64,000 nucleotides of DNA from Chitinophagaceae bacterium (GCA_016717285.1 JADKFU010000004.1:558001-622000), one strand, 5' to 3'; positions 20,093 to 28,926 are shown, numbered from the stretch's first letter. A program made the numbers and translations. Notes: generated by a model not told the origin, from the sequence alone.

Positions 20093-20573
20093 AAAATATG
20101 TTTCACTTGGTGATCTCCATGAAATGAGGCGTATCCTGGTATGCTATCGGAAATAAATGCCCTTCTTTATTACTCTATAAACTATGCTGATAAAATCTCT
20201 TTTAATAAAATGCCGTGTATATGTTTTTTTGGAGTAACGAGTCCATTGCAATTGATTAATCAAAAGTAATAGCTGATTGCAACCTTGTCAATACCCAAAA
20301 AGGCTGATTTTTCTAATCTCTAAATAAAACACTCAATTATTATCTGGCTGCCTGGTCAAAGCATAACCGTTAGAAGTTCTTATTGTGGCCATAAAAAAAT
20401 CAGGAAAGAAAGGGTGTATATCTTCCAGCATTTTTTTTAACCTGCTTTCCGTTTAGCTGTCTGATTGTTATACGCAGGCCAATAAAATAGTGAGCGGCAT
20501 TGTTACCATGCGCTTCAGTAATTCCTCAACATTTATGAATGAAAACAGTGATCCGGTAACCCTTTAAAAATAA
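20093..20573. other. Intergenic stretch without a supported gene
   Basis: About 480 bp, AT-rich, between the putative toxin operon and the convergently placed terminator of the heat-shock gene. It should contain the operon promoter, but I could not identify a convincing TAnnTTTG element close to 20092 and saw no other structure. Confidence 0.5.
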
Positions 20574-20606
20574 CAAGAGTTGCCTCCTTTTGCGAGGCAA
20601 CTCTTG
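20574..20606 (-). terminator. Rho-independent terminator of the hsp20 gene
   Basis: A perfect 13-bp stem (CAAGAGTTGCCTC / GAGGCAACTCTTG) with a 7-nt loop is followed on the minus strand by TTATTTTT. It lies 20 bp past the stop codon of the heat-shock gene. Confidence 0.9.
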
Positions 20607-20625
20607 CGATCAGGAAGCTGTTTGA

Positions 20626-21078
20626 TTACGAAATCTGGATCAGCTTTGGTGGCTTTTGTTTTGCTTCCTCTTTTTTGGGAATCAGCAGGTGCAATAAGCC
20701 ATTCTCATACTTCGCCTGGATCTTATCTGTGTCCATTACCTCTTTCTGCAACGAAAAAGTCCTTTGGAAAGATTGATAGCTGAATTCTTTACGGGAATAG
20801 CGCTCATCCTCATGCTCCACTTTTTCACTGCTTCTTTCGGAACTGATGGTGAGGGAATTTCCGTCCAGTTCCACTTTAAAATCTTTTTTCGACATGCCGG
20901 GTGCAGCCACTTCCACCTCGTAATGCTCAGCAGTTTCTTTAATGTTTACTGCAGGAACGGTGGTGTTGGTGTCTGAGAAGTTCTGGTTGCCCCAATTGAA
21001 TAAATCCCGGTTAAAAAAATCGTCAAAAAGCACTGGCATTTGATGCAGCAGGCTTCCGTTTCTTTTTAAGTGTGTCAT
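20626..21078 (-). CDS. Small heat-shock protein, Hsp20/alpha-crystallin family
   Basis: 150 aa, normal for the family. The alpha-crystallin domain spans about residues 40-140, with PAVNIKETAEHYEVEVAAPG at its start, the strand FKVELDGNSLTISSER, and the conserved end AKYENGLLHLLIPKK. It acts as an ATP-independent holdase that keeps unfolding proteins soluble. It is a single-gene unit with its own terminator and an unusually strong ribosome-binding site. Confidence 0.96.
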   Translation of the reverse strand: MTHLKRNGSLLHQMPVLFDDFFNRDLFNWGNQNFSDTNTTVPAVNIKETAEHYEVEVAAPGMSKKDFKVELDGNSLTISSERSSEKVEHEDERYSRKEFSYQSFQRTFSLQKEVMDTDKIQAKYENGLLHLLIPKKEEAKQKPPKLIQIS

Positions 21079-21084
21079 TGGTTA

Positions 21085-21090
21085 CCTCCT
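21085..21090 (-). promoter_or_regulatory. Strong Shine-Dalgarno site of hsp20
   Basis: AGGAGG lies 6 nt before the ATG (AAAAGGAGGTAACCAATG on the minus strand). Most other genes in the window lack such a site, as is usual in Bacteroidota, so this one stands out and fixes the start. Confidence 0.8.
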
Positions 21091-21255
21091 TTTTTTAATG
21101 GTTAAGAAATTGTTTTAAAAGAGGAAAATCAAATTTTTTACCACTGTATTTCTGAGCTATGGAAAATAAAATTTTGTCGCAAACCGCTAAAAAAATGTCA
21201 GTTTGAAAGTCAAAATTTCAGCTTTCATTCAGGGTTTGTTATCAGTCTGCCGAAC

Positions 21256-21390
21256 CCGTTAGTGCGGATTGGAATCCGGTCTTATTGAGTAAGGGATTTT
21301 TAATCCCGTGTTTAACCAGGCGCATTGGTTTATTATCGGGCTAAAAATCCGAAACTTAAACGGACGGGATTACACATCCCTACCAACGTG
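21256..21390. repeat. Multi-hairpin palindromic repeat, copy C (intact)
   Basis: Same family as copy A but in the opposite orientation: CCGTTAGTGCGGATTGG...CCGGTCTTATTGAG at one end and CTACCAACGTG at the other. It lies between hsp20 and the VapC-like gene. Being uninterrupted, it shows the empty target site used by the inverted-repeat elements. Confidence 0.85.
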
Positions 21391-21435
21391 GGCTTTCCTG
21401 TTTGCTGGCTGATTGTTATATGCAGTCGGGCTTTT

Positions 21436-21849
21436 CTAATTAGGTTTGGAAATAAAGGTTTCAGGAGTTAAAACTTTAATTGTTGCTTTTTTATAATCTT
21501 TAATATTTCTGGTAATTATTGTTGTCAGGTTGTTCTCTATAGCACAACAATATTGTATAGCATCCTCAAAGTCGGTGAAATCAGATGCTATAGCCAAATC
21601 AATTGTTTTGCTGTCAACCGACAATACATTGACAATCGTTTTAAATTTGGCAATTATTTGTCTTGAATGTGTGGTCGAATATTGTGATCGTAAAACATAG
21701 TCTATAGTGGCAAAAGCAAGCGATGAAACACAGACTTTAATTTTACCTGTGTCTGCAAGTGAAAATAGTATTTCCGCCGTTTTGTTAAATGGCTTGCGCC
21801 CGGCCAATAAGTCTATACAAACATCCGTGTCGATAAATACTTTGGTCAT
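21436..21849 (-). CDS. PIN-domain toxin, VapC-like
   Basis: 137 aa, typical PIN length. The acidic metal-binding residues are in place: FIDTDVCIDLL at the N-terminus, SDFTDFEDAIQY in the middle and IITRNIKDYKKA near the end. VapC-type toxins are Mg-dependent RNases that cut tRNA or rRNA. The gene starts one base after the stop of the antitoxin gene, so the two form a type II toxin-antitoxin operon. Confidence 0.92.
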   Translation of the reverse strand: MTKVFIDTDVCIDLLAGRKPFNKTAEILFSLADTGKIKVCVSSLAFATIDYVLRSQYSTTHSRQIIAKFKTIVNVLSVDSKTIDLAIASDFTDFEDAIQYCCAIENNLTTIITRNIKDYKKATIKVLTPETFISKPN

Positions 21850-21850
21850 C

Positions 21851-22096
21851 CTATTTAGCGTATTTGTTAAGTAAATGCTTCTTATATTCCTTTTTGTAGT
21901 CGAAGTCTTTGGTTAAATTAATCACACCGGATAAGCTTTTAACTAATGGCGTAACCTCTTGCGTGTCATCAGGGCTAATGAGTAAGCCAAGGTAAGATTC
22001 TATTAATTTCGAAAGACTGGTATTTTTTCTTTTGGCATACGTCTTTGCCTGTTCGATAACATCGCTGTTAAGTTTTAATGTCAGTTTAGTGTCCAT
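21851..22096 (-). CDS. Ribbon-helix-helix antitoxin, VapB-like (DUF6364 type)
   Basis: 81 aa. The N-terminal strand-helix-helix (TKLTLKLNSDVIEQAKTYAK, then NTSLSKLIESYL) is a ribbon-helix-helix DNA-binding domain as in DUF6364 antitoxins. The C-terminal tail (DFDYKKEYKKHLLNKYAK) would wrap the PIN toxin. It is expected to neutralise the partner and repress the shared promoter. It is transcribed divergently from the Panacea-type regulator at 22313. Confidence 0.88.
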   Translation of the reverse strand: MDTKLTLKLNSDVIEQAKTYAKRKNTSLSKLIESYLGLLISPDDTQEVTPLVKSLSGVINLTKDFDYKKEYKKHLLNKYAK

Positions 22097-22254
22097 GTGT
22101 AAAATGTTATACGTGCAAATATATAATATTGATACGTAGAAGTTAAATCATAGGTTTTAATGATAGTTTGTATATGCGTTGGAAAAATAAAATTCCTTTG
22201 TCCGGTAGTTGTCAGAGGTTGGAAGTCGGGCTGATGATAATATTAGAACAATTG

Positions 22255-22286
22255 ATTGTTTTGTTTTGAAACAATGTTTATCTTTG
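22255..22286 (+). promoter_or_regulatory. Bacteroidota promoter with palindromic operator
   Basis: ATTG (22255-22258) and TATCTTTG (22279-22286, a TAnnTTTG -7 box) are separated by 20 bp. Between them lies the perfect palindrome TTGTTTTGAAACAA (22261-22274), well placed for autorepression by the XRE-domain protein encoded immediately downstream. Confidence 0.6.
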
Positions 22287-22312
22287 CCTCGTTGAACCGT
22301 AATAAAATTTAT

Positions 22313-23116
22313 ATGAACATACATCTGTCACAAAAGCAAATAGGTCAGCGGATAACTGAACTTCGTAAAGTGAAGGGGTTGTCTCAAGAAGATTTGGCGA
22401 AAAGTATCAAGATTTCAAGACCGTCCTTGGCTCAAATAGAGTTGGGAAACAGAACTGTTGATGTTCTTGAATTTCAAAAATTGTCAATGGTGCTAGGATT
22501 TTCTTTGGATGATTTTGTGTCCAAAGATTTTTTCGCTAATCAAGATCTGGAAGGCAAAGCCGAAACAAAGTCAAAGAAAACGGATGAACGGATTTCTGTT
22601 CCATCATTGCAAGTCAGCAAGTTTAAAAATGTGTTGTTGTATATTCTTGAACGCTGTGCAGGCAAACCGAATGTTGGCGAAACTGTCCTTTACAAACTTC
22701 TTTATTTCTCCGACTTCAATTATTACGAATTGTATGAAGAACATTTGACTGGTGCAAAATATCGCAAGTTGCCTTATGGTCCGGTTCCACAAAAGTTAGA
22801 TACAATCGTTTTACAAATGATTGATAAAGGTCAGTTGCAAAGAGTGAAAACCGAATATCATGGTTATCCTCAAACCCGTTACTTGCCTTTAGTAAAAGCC
22901 GATTTAACAGCATTGAAAGCAAGTGAGAAGGAAGTAATTGATAGAGTGATTCAACAAATGAGTGATTGGAGCGCCGCTGCCATCAGTAATTATTCTCATA
23001 AGGATATGCCTTGGTTGGCTTCAAAAGAAGGAGAAGAAATAAATTACGAATTAGTTTTTTATAGAGATGCTCCTTTCTCGGTCAGAAACTATGGTGACGA
23101 AATTGAACAACAATGA
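22313..23116 (+). CDS. XRE-Panacea (DUF4065) antitoxin
   Basis: Start set at 22313 (MNIHLSQKQIGQRITELRK), downstream of the promoter; an in-frame ATG at 22256 lies upstream of the -7 box and is unlikely. 267 aa: helix-turn-helix XRE domain at about residues 5-65 (LSQEDLAKSIKISRPSLAQIE) and a C-terminal Panacea domain (YKLLYFSDFNYYELYEEHLTGAKYRKLPYGPVP, split here by eye). Panacea antitoxins pair with diverse toxins. The stop overlaps by 4 bp (ATGA) the start of a RelE-like toxin frame. Confidence 0.9.
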   Translation: MNIHLSQKQIGQRITELRKVKGLSQEDLAKSIKISRPSLAQIELGNRTVDVLEFQKLSMVLGFSLDDFVSKDFFANQDLEGKAETKSKKTDERISVPSLQVSKFKNVLLYILERCAGKPNVGETVLYKLLYFSDFNYYELYEEHLTGAKYRKLPYGPVPQKLDTIVLQMIDKGQLQRVKTEYHGYPQTRYLPLVKADLTALKASEKEVIDRVIQQMSDWSAAAISNYSHKDMPWLASKEGEEINYELVFYRDAPFSVRNYGDEIEQQ

Positions 23117-23455
23117 CCTTTGATGAACTTATAGAATTTAAGAAGGATTTGAAAAACCTTTTGAAAAATACAGAACGTTGAACGAAGATTTGGAAGTGGT
23201 GAAAAAGTGTTGGAAGTAACACCACAAGAAAGACCACCGTTTAGTTTTCGTATTGATAATTTGGGTTTGGAAACCTGTGTCATTAAAGTAAAGAAGATTG
23301 CCTGTAAAGCATTAAAAGGTCGTGGAGTAAATTCTGGGTTGAGATTAATTTATGCTCACTTTGAAGCGGAACAAAAAATAACCTTCATTGAACTTTATCA
23401 TAAGAACAATAAAGAGCATGAGGACAAGCAAAGAATATTAAACAACTTTAAATAA
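23113..23455 (+). pseudogene. RelE/ParE-like toxin, frameshifted twice
   Basis: The frame begins MTFDELIEFKKDLKNLLK, shifts after the A5 run at 23164-23168 to read KYRTLNEDLEVVKK, and shifts again after the A5 run at 23202-23206 to VLEVTPQERPPFSFRIDN, ending at 23455. The C-terminal GLRLIYAHFEAEQKITFIEL and the following YHKNNKEHEDKQRI match the RelE/ParE toxin fold. Adding one A to each run restores a single ~115-aa protein. Either the toxin is inactivated or both are homopolymer errors in the assembly. Confidence 0.75.
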
Positions 23456-23512
23456 ATATCACCCTAAAAAATTTACAAAACTCTGGTAAAGAGTGGTCGT
23501 CAGCCGCCTTAA

Positions 23513-23656
23513 ATAAAATTGGAAAAATTAGCAGATGGAAATACTCCAACTGGTTTGATTGCTTATCCATTAAAAAGAAGGGAAGCCGCTGTTTATTCAA
23601 AAGCATCGGATGAAAAAATTTCACTTCATCCAACAAATTCAGTAACGTCAACATAA
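23513..23656 (+). pseudogene. Short C-terminal coding remnant
   Basis: About 47 codons without an ATG, including ADGNTPTGLIAYPLKRREAA and SDEKISLHPTNSVTST, ending TAA. It reads like the end of a larger protein, but I do not recognise it. It directly follows the frameshifted toxin and may be debris of a further accessory gene. Confidence 0.3.
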
Positions 23657-23703
23657 GTAATGCTGCGATAAATTATGCTGCGTTACTTTTCCCAACTGCC
23701 GGA

Positions 23704-24078
23704 TTAATGAGTTGATTTATGATGTTCCATTCCCTTTTTACCTCTTCTGAATGCCATAAAAAATTGAAAAATTGCTAAAGCCAGATAGGTGAAAGGCAAG
23801 GCTTTCTTTCCTAAATGATAATAGTCAATCGCTACAATTACCGATAAAATTCCTTCAATAATTAAAAATACCCCATCAACCCAGGGAACTTTTTTTTCAA
23901 TAACGGGATGAAGCAGTGCAATGGTTAAGAATACAAGTGCCGCAATTCCAAAAAAGATGTAGGATTCGTGACCACTTTCATATTTTTCATATGCATGAAT
24001 AAGGATGACAATCCCTGCCCCGATATGAGCAAACCGCTTTCGCTTATCTCTATCCTTAAACAGTAATCTTGAAATCAT
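23704..24078 (-). CDS. Small integral membrane protein
   Basis: 124 aa with four predicted transmembrane segments (roughly residues 14-30, 40-57, 68-87 and 92-110) and a basic C-terminus. No catalytic motif or family is recognised. It stands alone between accessory fragments. Confidence 0.7.
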   Translation of the reverse strand: MISRLLFKDRDKRKRFAHIGAGIVILIHAYEKYESGHESYIFFGIAALVFLTIALLHPVIEKKVPWVDGVFLIIEGILSVIVAIDYYHLGKKALPFTYLALAIFQFFMAFRRGKKGMEHHKSTH

Positions 24079-24231
24079 TTTGTTAATTTAAAAGGTGGTT
24101 GAAAATTATCGCTATAAATTTGGCAACTGCAAAAAGTTGTCGATAATCAGGGTCGAACTTGTTTTATCTCCGGGTTATTAAAATAGCGATAGAATTTTGA
24201 GTAATAATTTTTCTTTTCTTCCGTGTGCGGT

Positions 24232-24473
24232 TTAGGAACTACTCTTGCTTACTTTGTTCGCCATTGGTTGATAGCTTTTGTGTTTTTTTATGGTTTCCAA
24301 CTGTTTATTAGACGCAGTTAGGCCGTTCAAGAGTAAAGTCTCAAATCTATTAGTGATTTTTCATCCTTGACTCCATTTTCAATTTCAGCTTACAACTGTC
24401 TCAACTTGCCTGCTGGTAGTGCTTTCACAATTTTCAGTAACTGTTCAAAGCCAATTTCTACGTGTACTTGCAT
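24232..24473 (-). pseudogene. Decayed small antitoxin-like ORF
   Basis: Begins MQVHVEIGFEQLLKIVKALP, hits an in-frame stop after GKLRQL, and after a further shift reads LLLNGLTASNKQLETI. I recall this combination (a 'LLxIVKxLPxGKL' helix followed by 'LLLxGPxxxxxQLExI') from small Bacteroidota antitoxin-like proteins that precede a toxin gene. No toxin follows here. At least one stop and one frameshift make it non-functional as assembled. Confidence 0.45.
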
Positions 24474-24808
24474 CTATCAAATTTATGAAGTTTTGTCAAA
24501 ATGTAATGATCTGGAATTACCACAACTATTCATTAGAGCTATTCCATTCAATAACCCATCAAAAACTTTCATTTTAAAATTTTGCACGCAGTTCTTCATG
24601 TCGTAATTTGATTGTCTTGTGATTTTATTTTAGTCTCTTTCAACTTCAATACAAGTCCAACGATGAAGGTGGTGACAGAATATGCAATAATTATATCCCG
24701 GCTCATGCTTCCTTTAATAATTGTGTGTGTGAAAAACAGGCATTTCGAACAGCGGAAATAATTCTATAAATTTTTTCATCTTCATTTATCTTTTACTATC
24801 GGACAGGT
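24474..24808. other. Intergenic stretch without a supported gene
   Basis: About 335 bp between the decayed ORF and the BNR lipoprotein. Only short shadow frames are present, and I see no repeat or RNA. Confidence 0.4.
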
Positions 24809-25951
24809 TTAACAATGATTCTCCATCTGTATGGCATAAATCACGTTGCCGGAAACAGACAATTTGAACATCTTTCCCTCTTTAATACAACGCATACATT
24901 GCCATGTTTTCCCCTTGTCTGATGACCTGTAAATGCCGTCAGAACAGCCACAAAAGAAGTTTTCACCAACCTGGATAATGGAGGTAATATAGAGAGGTGC
25001 CGAAAGAGAAGTTTGATTAGGATGCCACATTGAGTCAGCGTTGCCTTGCGCCGGATTGTCCGCAATAATGGGTCGCAGGGGTGCGTCCATAATAACTTGC
25101 CCAGGCATTCCTGCATCAATGGGCTGCCAGGTTTTTCCGCCGTCGTAGGATGCCCGTATTCTCCTGGTCCCGGACGCTGTACTGTAATTGATTGCAGCAA
25201 ATCCATCTTCGATTTTCGCTACATCGATGCCCACGCCGCCCTCACTGATCACCAACTCCCAGTGTTCACCTTCATCGGCCGATCTGATTATCCCTCTAGT
25301 GGAAGTAGCCACTATTACACCATCCGACTCTGCCAATTTCCCTAACAGGCCCCAGGCATGGATATGATTCCATGTTTTTCCATTGTTTGCAGATCTGAAA
25401 AGGCCCTCGTCGGTGCCGATGAAAAGGATGCCTCCGGCAGATTCATAAACAGTGCGTACTTTTTTCTTCTGCAAATCTGTGAATACAGGCGACCATACAT
25501 CGGTTCCGTTAAGTTTTTGTAAAATGGGACCATAGTAATTGTATGCAAATATCCCGGTCTTACCAGGGGCGATGTTGCTGTGTGGGTCAGGGAAAATATC
25601 TTTGGTCCAAAAAGGAGCCGTGGAATTTGTGTTGGTGTGATAAATCCAATTTGCATCCGTTAAATAGAGCCCATTATCATCTGCGTAAAAAACATTTCTG
25701 CCCATACCATAGTCATCTTGCACAGGTTGGGGCAACCCGTTGCTTATATCCTGCCAGGTTTGTCCGCCATCAGCAGATCTAAGAACGATGTTTGCAGTTC
25801 CGGTGCTATCTGTTTGTTGAGTGTGCAGATTATCCGTGAGTAGAGATGTCTTTGGAATTTCTACCGCCTGGTTACAGGAAAAGAGAAATGAAAAAAGGAG
25901 TCCCGAAATAATCGGGATGTACCACAAAAAAGCAAGTTTATAGTTATTCAT
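24809..25951 (-). CDS. BNR-repeat (sialidase/YCF48-like propeller) lipoprotein
   Basis: 380 aa. Hydrophobic N-terminus with lipobox LFSC, so membrane-anchored. Several Asp-box repeats follow: RSADGGQTWQDI, RSANNGKTWNHI, RSADEGEHWELV, ASYDGGKTWQPI and RSSDKGKTWQCM, forming a beta-propeller. Catalytic sialidase residues are not evident, so it is more likely a structural or binding propeller than an enzyme. It is divergent from the membrane-anchored regulator at 26097. Confidence 0.85.
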   Translation of the reverse strand: MNNYKLAFLWYIPIISGLLFSFLFSCNQAVEIPKTSLLTDNLHTQQTDSTGTANIVLRSADGGQTWQDISNGLPQPVQDDYGMGRNVFYADDNGLYLTDANWIYHTNTNSTAPFWTKDIFPDPHSNIAPGKTGIFAYNYYGPILQKLNGTDVWSPVFTDLQKKKVRTVYESAGGILFIGTDEGLFRSANNGKTWNHIHAWGLLGKLAESDGVIVATSTRGIIRSADEGEHWELVISEGGVGIDVAKIEDGFAAINYSTASGTRRIRASYDGGKTWQPIDAGMPGQVIMDAPLRPIIADNPAQGNADSMWHPNQTSLSAPLYITSIIQVGENFFCGCSDGIYRSSDKGKTWQCMRCIKEGKMFKLSVSGNVIYAIQMENHC

Positions 25952-26096
25952 GACGGTAATTGATTTGGTGAAACAATTAAATAAAGATATTGCGCGTCAA
26001 CTACCGGGAAGCTTTTTAATAGTAAAAAGCTGTAAAGGATATGTAAAACGTTTGTAAATCACCGGCAACGAAGGTTTAATAGATTATTTTGCGCGC

Positions 26097-26954
26097 ATGA
26101 AGCCATTTATTCTGTTCGGATTTTCCATCATGATCATTGTTATTTTGCTTGCTGCTGTTGCAGCTATCAATAAAAAAAATGAAGCTCCTGAGGATCATTT
26201 AGAAATTGTATTGCGTGATTTAGGACACCAGCTTTTGCTTGCAGCTAAAGATTCTACCTCCAGAGTGCTGCCGGTTAAGAAATTAAATGAAACCACCTAC
26301 CAGATTTCCTTTCAAAATAACTTTAGTTTTATTTCAGATACACTCATCAATATTGTTCAACGAACATTTCAGAAAAATGCGCTGGCAAACGATTATATAG
26401 TGAATTTGAGGAATTGTAAACAAAATGAAACTGTCTTTGCATTCGAAATAAATAGCCAGGCAGGTGATTTAACACCTTGCAGAGGTCGTACGCTGGAGGT
26501 TGATTGTTATGTTATTGAAATTGAGTTTTTGAAGAAAAATAAGCTCAATTTCCTTTTGTTGACACTATTGATTATTCCTTTGAGTTTTGTTGGTTTTTAT
26601 GTGAAAAATAAGTTTCGCAAAAAAGAAGTGCCAGCATCAATCGGCGAGAAGAATGATCACATACCATTAGGTAACTTTAGATTTTATACAGCTAATAATA
26701 TTCTTACCATTGAGAATAAAAATATTACACTTTCAGAAAAAGAAACAAAAGCACTAAAAATATTTGCAGAAAATATAAACCAAATCGTAGAAAGGGAAAA
26801 GCTGATGAAAGAGATTTGGGAAGATAAAGGCATAATTGTAATCAGTAGAAATGTTGATGTATTGGTGTCTAAATTACGTAAGAAATTAAGCGACGATAAC
26901 TCCATTAAATTTATTAACGTACATGGCAGGGGTTACAAATTTATTATTGAATAG
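26097..26954 (+). CDS. Membrane-anchored winged-helix transcription regulator
   Basis: 285 aa. Transmembrane segment at about residues 4-24, a ~125-residue extracytoplasmic domain with three cysteines, a second transmembrane segment (LNFLLLTLLIIPLSFVGFYV, ~150-170), then a cytoplasmic OmpR-type winged helix (LSEKETKALKIFAENINQIV, SRNVDVLVSKLRKKL, GRGYKFIIE). There is no receiver domain, so signal sensing and DNA binding sit on one chain, ToxR-like but with the DNA-binding domain at the C-terminus. The target could be the divergent BNR lipoprotein gene; this is inference. Confidence 0.85.
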   Translation: MKPFILFGFSIMIIVILLAAVAAINKKNEAPEDHLEIVLRDLGHQLLLAAKDSTSRVLPVKKLNETTYQISFQNNFSFISDTLINIVQRTFQKNALANDYIVNLRNCKQNETVFAFEINSQAGDLTPCRGRTLEVDCYVIEIEFLKKNKLNFLLLTLLIIPLSFVGFYVKNKFRKKEVPASIGEKNDHIPLGNFRFYTANNILTIENKNITLSEKETKALKIFAENINQIVEREKLMKEIWEDKGIIVISRNVDVLVSKLRKKLSDDNSIKFINVHGRGYKFIIE

Positions 26955-27024
26955 CTACCAGTAAAAACGGAACCGCCAATTTATAGCAGTTGTAGCTACC
27001 GGCTCTTTGTTCTTTCCGTTAGTT

Positions 27025-27160
27025 CCGTTAGTCCGGATTTGCAATCGATCTTATTGAGTAAGGGATTTTTAATCTCATTTAGAACAAGACGTAATGGTTT
27101 ATTATCGGATAAAAAATCTGAAACTTAAACGTACGGGATTACAAATCCCGACCAACGGAT
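27025..27160. repeat. Multi-hairpin palindromic repeat, copy D (intact)
   Basis: CCGTTAGTCCGGATTTGCAATC at one end (split by eye as in copy C) and TCCCGACCAACGG at the other, same orientation as copy C. The junction GATTTGCAATC, which is duplicated around the element at 31537-32225, is present once here, so this is an empty site. Confidence 0.85.
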
Positions 27161-27197
27161 TAAGTCATAATTTATCCAGCAACACGATAATGATTCG

Positions 27198-28043
27198 TCA
27201 CCTTTGAATATTAAGTTTAGTAATGAATACTCCATTTTCATTTTGCAAATGCAGAATATAACTTCCATTGCTTAGTTGACGAATGTCAATTTTATTGCCT
27301 TCTAACTTATCAACCCGCAATAGCAATTCTCCAGACATATCATAAATGCTGCATTGTGAATTTACTTGCTCCTGACCTGGAAAAGACAACATTACATATT
27401 CGCTGGCCGGATTTGGATATAAATTAATGGATGGATCAGATGCACTCATGAAATCCAATTCTTCTTTAAAAGCTTGGCCTGCCACCAAAGGCATTTCCGG
27501 TACACTATTATAAGCATAGTCCTTTACAACGATAGTAGCAGCATCTTTTGCAACAGCAAGGCGCACCCATCCATAATGCCTTTGGCCATCAATCATAAAA
27601 CGTGTTCCCAGAAATCCATCTCTGACTCCTTCCTTCCAGAAACCGAAATGAAAGCTGCTCCAGGAATAAGCTGCCAGGGGATTATAAAACAAATGTTTTA
27701 TTTCAATCCAGTTCACATCTTCATCTATGTCGCTCATGGCATTTAACTTGAACGGATGGAACTGAAATCCATCACCCAGCCCTGCTACTTCATTAATAGT
27801 CTGGTCATTCCAGACATCCACCACCGAAGCCCAGTAAATGCCTTCTATTTTCTTTACCCCAAAACCATAGTCAAATTTGCCATCATTGTTTAGATCGATA
27901 AAACCGGGGCGTGAAGCCGGCCAATCAACTTTTATATCATCGATGTCAGTATATACAATTTGAGCATTTGCGTTAATTATACTTAATGTAGCCGCAGCTA
28001 AAGCGGAATATCCGGAGAGATTGATAATTGATTTGTTTTTCAT
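27198..28043 (-). CDS. Secreted T9SS type A sorting-domain protein
   Basis: 281 aa. Signal peptide ending INANAQ, a beta-rich body with an EF-hand-like IDLNNDGKFDYGFG segment, and a C-terminal sorting domain from about residue 205 (LYPNPASEYVMLSF ... GSYILHLQNENGVFITKLNIQR). Such domains direct export through the type IX system and surface attachment. The passenger function is unknown. Confidence 0.88.
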   Translation of the reverse strand: MKNKSIINLSGYSALAAATLSIINANAQIVYTDIDDIKVDWPASRPGFIDLNNDGKFDYGFGVKKIEGIYWASVVDVWNDQTINEVAGLGDGFQFHPFKLNAMSDIDEDVNWIEIKHLFYNPLAAYSWSSFHFGFWKEGVRDGFLGTRFMIDGQRHYGWVRLAVAKDAATIVVKDYAYNSVPEMPLVAGQAFKEELDFMSASDPSINLYPNPASEYVMLSFPGQEQVNSQCSIYDMSGELLLRVDKLEGNKIDIRQLSNGSYILHLQNENGVFITKLNIQR

Positions 28044-28177
28044 AAGGGTTATTTGTAACTATAAACTTAATAGTATTTATCAATTATTCAAAAAAATTAT
28101 TGAAAAAAATGCACTTCATTTCAAACAATAAAAGCCTGTTCACAAAACTGCCGGGCCGGGCGATCCATCACCTGTTT

Positions 28178-28312
28178 TCATTGCAACTTCACCGTTTTTA
28201 CTGTAGCTGATTGGTTTCCGGATTGCATCCTGATGATATAAATTCCCGTAGGTAATTGTGAAGCGGGAAGTGTGATGGAATTTTTTCCGCTGTTGCTAAA
28301 TGTTTTTATAAT
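28178..28312 (-). pseudogene. Orphan T9SS sorting-domain remnant
   Basis: Forty-odd codons reading SITLPASQLPTGIYIIRMQ and NQSATVKTVKLQ then a stop, which is the last half of a type A sorting domain with no passenger upstream. It is probably the tail of a deleted cargo gene. Confidence 0.7.
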
Positions 28313-28382
28313 TCACAAATAGCATCATCCCGCAAACCGCGTTGAAAATGTCGGAACCGCAGATGAATATGATAGAATGATT

Positions 28383-28490
28383 ATTTGATAAATGTTTGTG
28401 CAAATAGGCAGGTGGATATGATAAAAATGATTGTTTTGATAAAATAATTACTTTGATAAGATGATTATTTTGATAAATGATTTTGTAAAT
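28383..28490. repeat. AT-rich iterated TTTGATAA motifs
   Basis: Four units around TTTGATAA (for example TTTTGATAAAATAATTA, CTTTGATAAGATGATTA and TTTTGATAAATGATTTTG) occur within ~100 bp directly upstream of the GxxExxY gene. They could provide several TTTG-type promoter half-sites or be a simple minisatellite. Confidence 0.5.
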
Positions 28491-28518
28491 ATGCAGTGTA
28501 TAAGGTAAAATCAATTGT

Positions 28519-28926
28519 ATGATTAAGGAAGAGTATAAATATTCTGATATTACTCAAAAGATAATTGGTTGTGCTATGAAAGTGCACAGCACTTTGGGTA
28601 ACGGTTTTCAGGAAGTAATTTATCAAAGGGCATTGGCTATTGAGATGGGTAAACAAAGTTTGGAATTTGTTCGTGAAATGGAAATGCCCATATTTTATGA
28701 AAGCGAACCAATCGGCACAAGACGGGTTGATTTTTTTGTTGAAAGTAAAATTATGGTTGAATTGAAAGCTTTAACGCAATTGGAGAAAGTTCATCTGGCT
28801 CAGGCACTCAATTATTTGGAAGCATATAAGATGGAAATTGGATTATTAATCAATTTTGGCAATACGAGACTGGAATTCAAAAGATTAACTTTGCAGAGAA
28901 AATTAGCACAGGAAAACAAATCATAA
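28519..28926 (+). CDS. GxxExxY protein
   Basis: 135 aa. Contains GNGFQEVIYQRAL (the GxxExxY motif) and the later VDFFVESKIMVELKAL segment, whose D-x(n)-E-x-K pattern resembles a PD-(D/E)XK nuclease fold. GxxExxY proteins are widespread in Bacteroidota and their role is not settled. It stands alone, preceded by an AT-rich repeat cluster. Confidence 0.9.
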   Translation: MIKEEYKYSDITQKIIGCAMKVHSTLGNGFQEVIYQRALAIEMGKQSLEFVREMEMPIFYESEPIGTRRVDFFVESKIMVELKALTQLEKVHLAQALNYLEAYKMEIGLLINFGNTRLEFKRLTLQRKLAQENKS

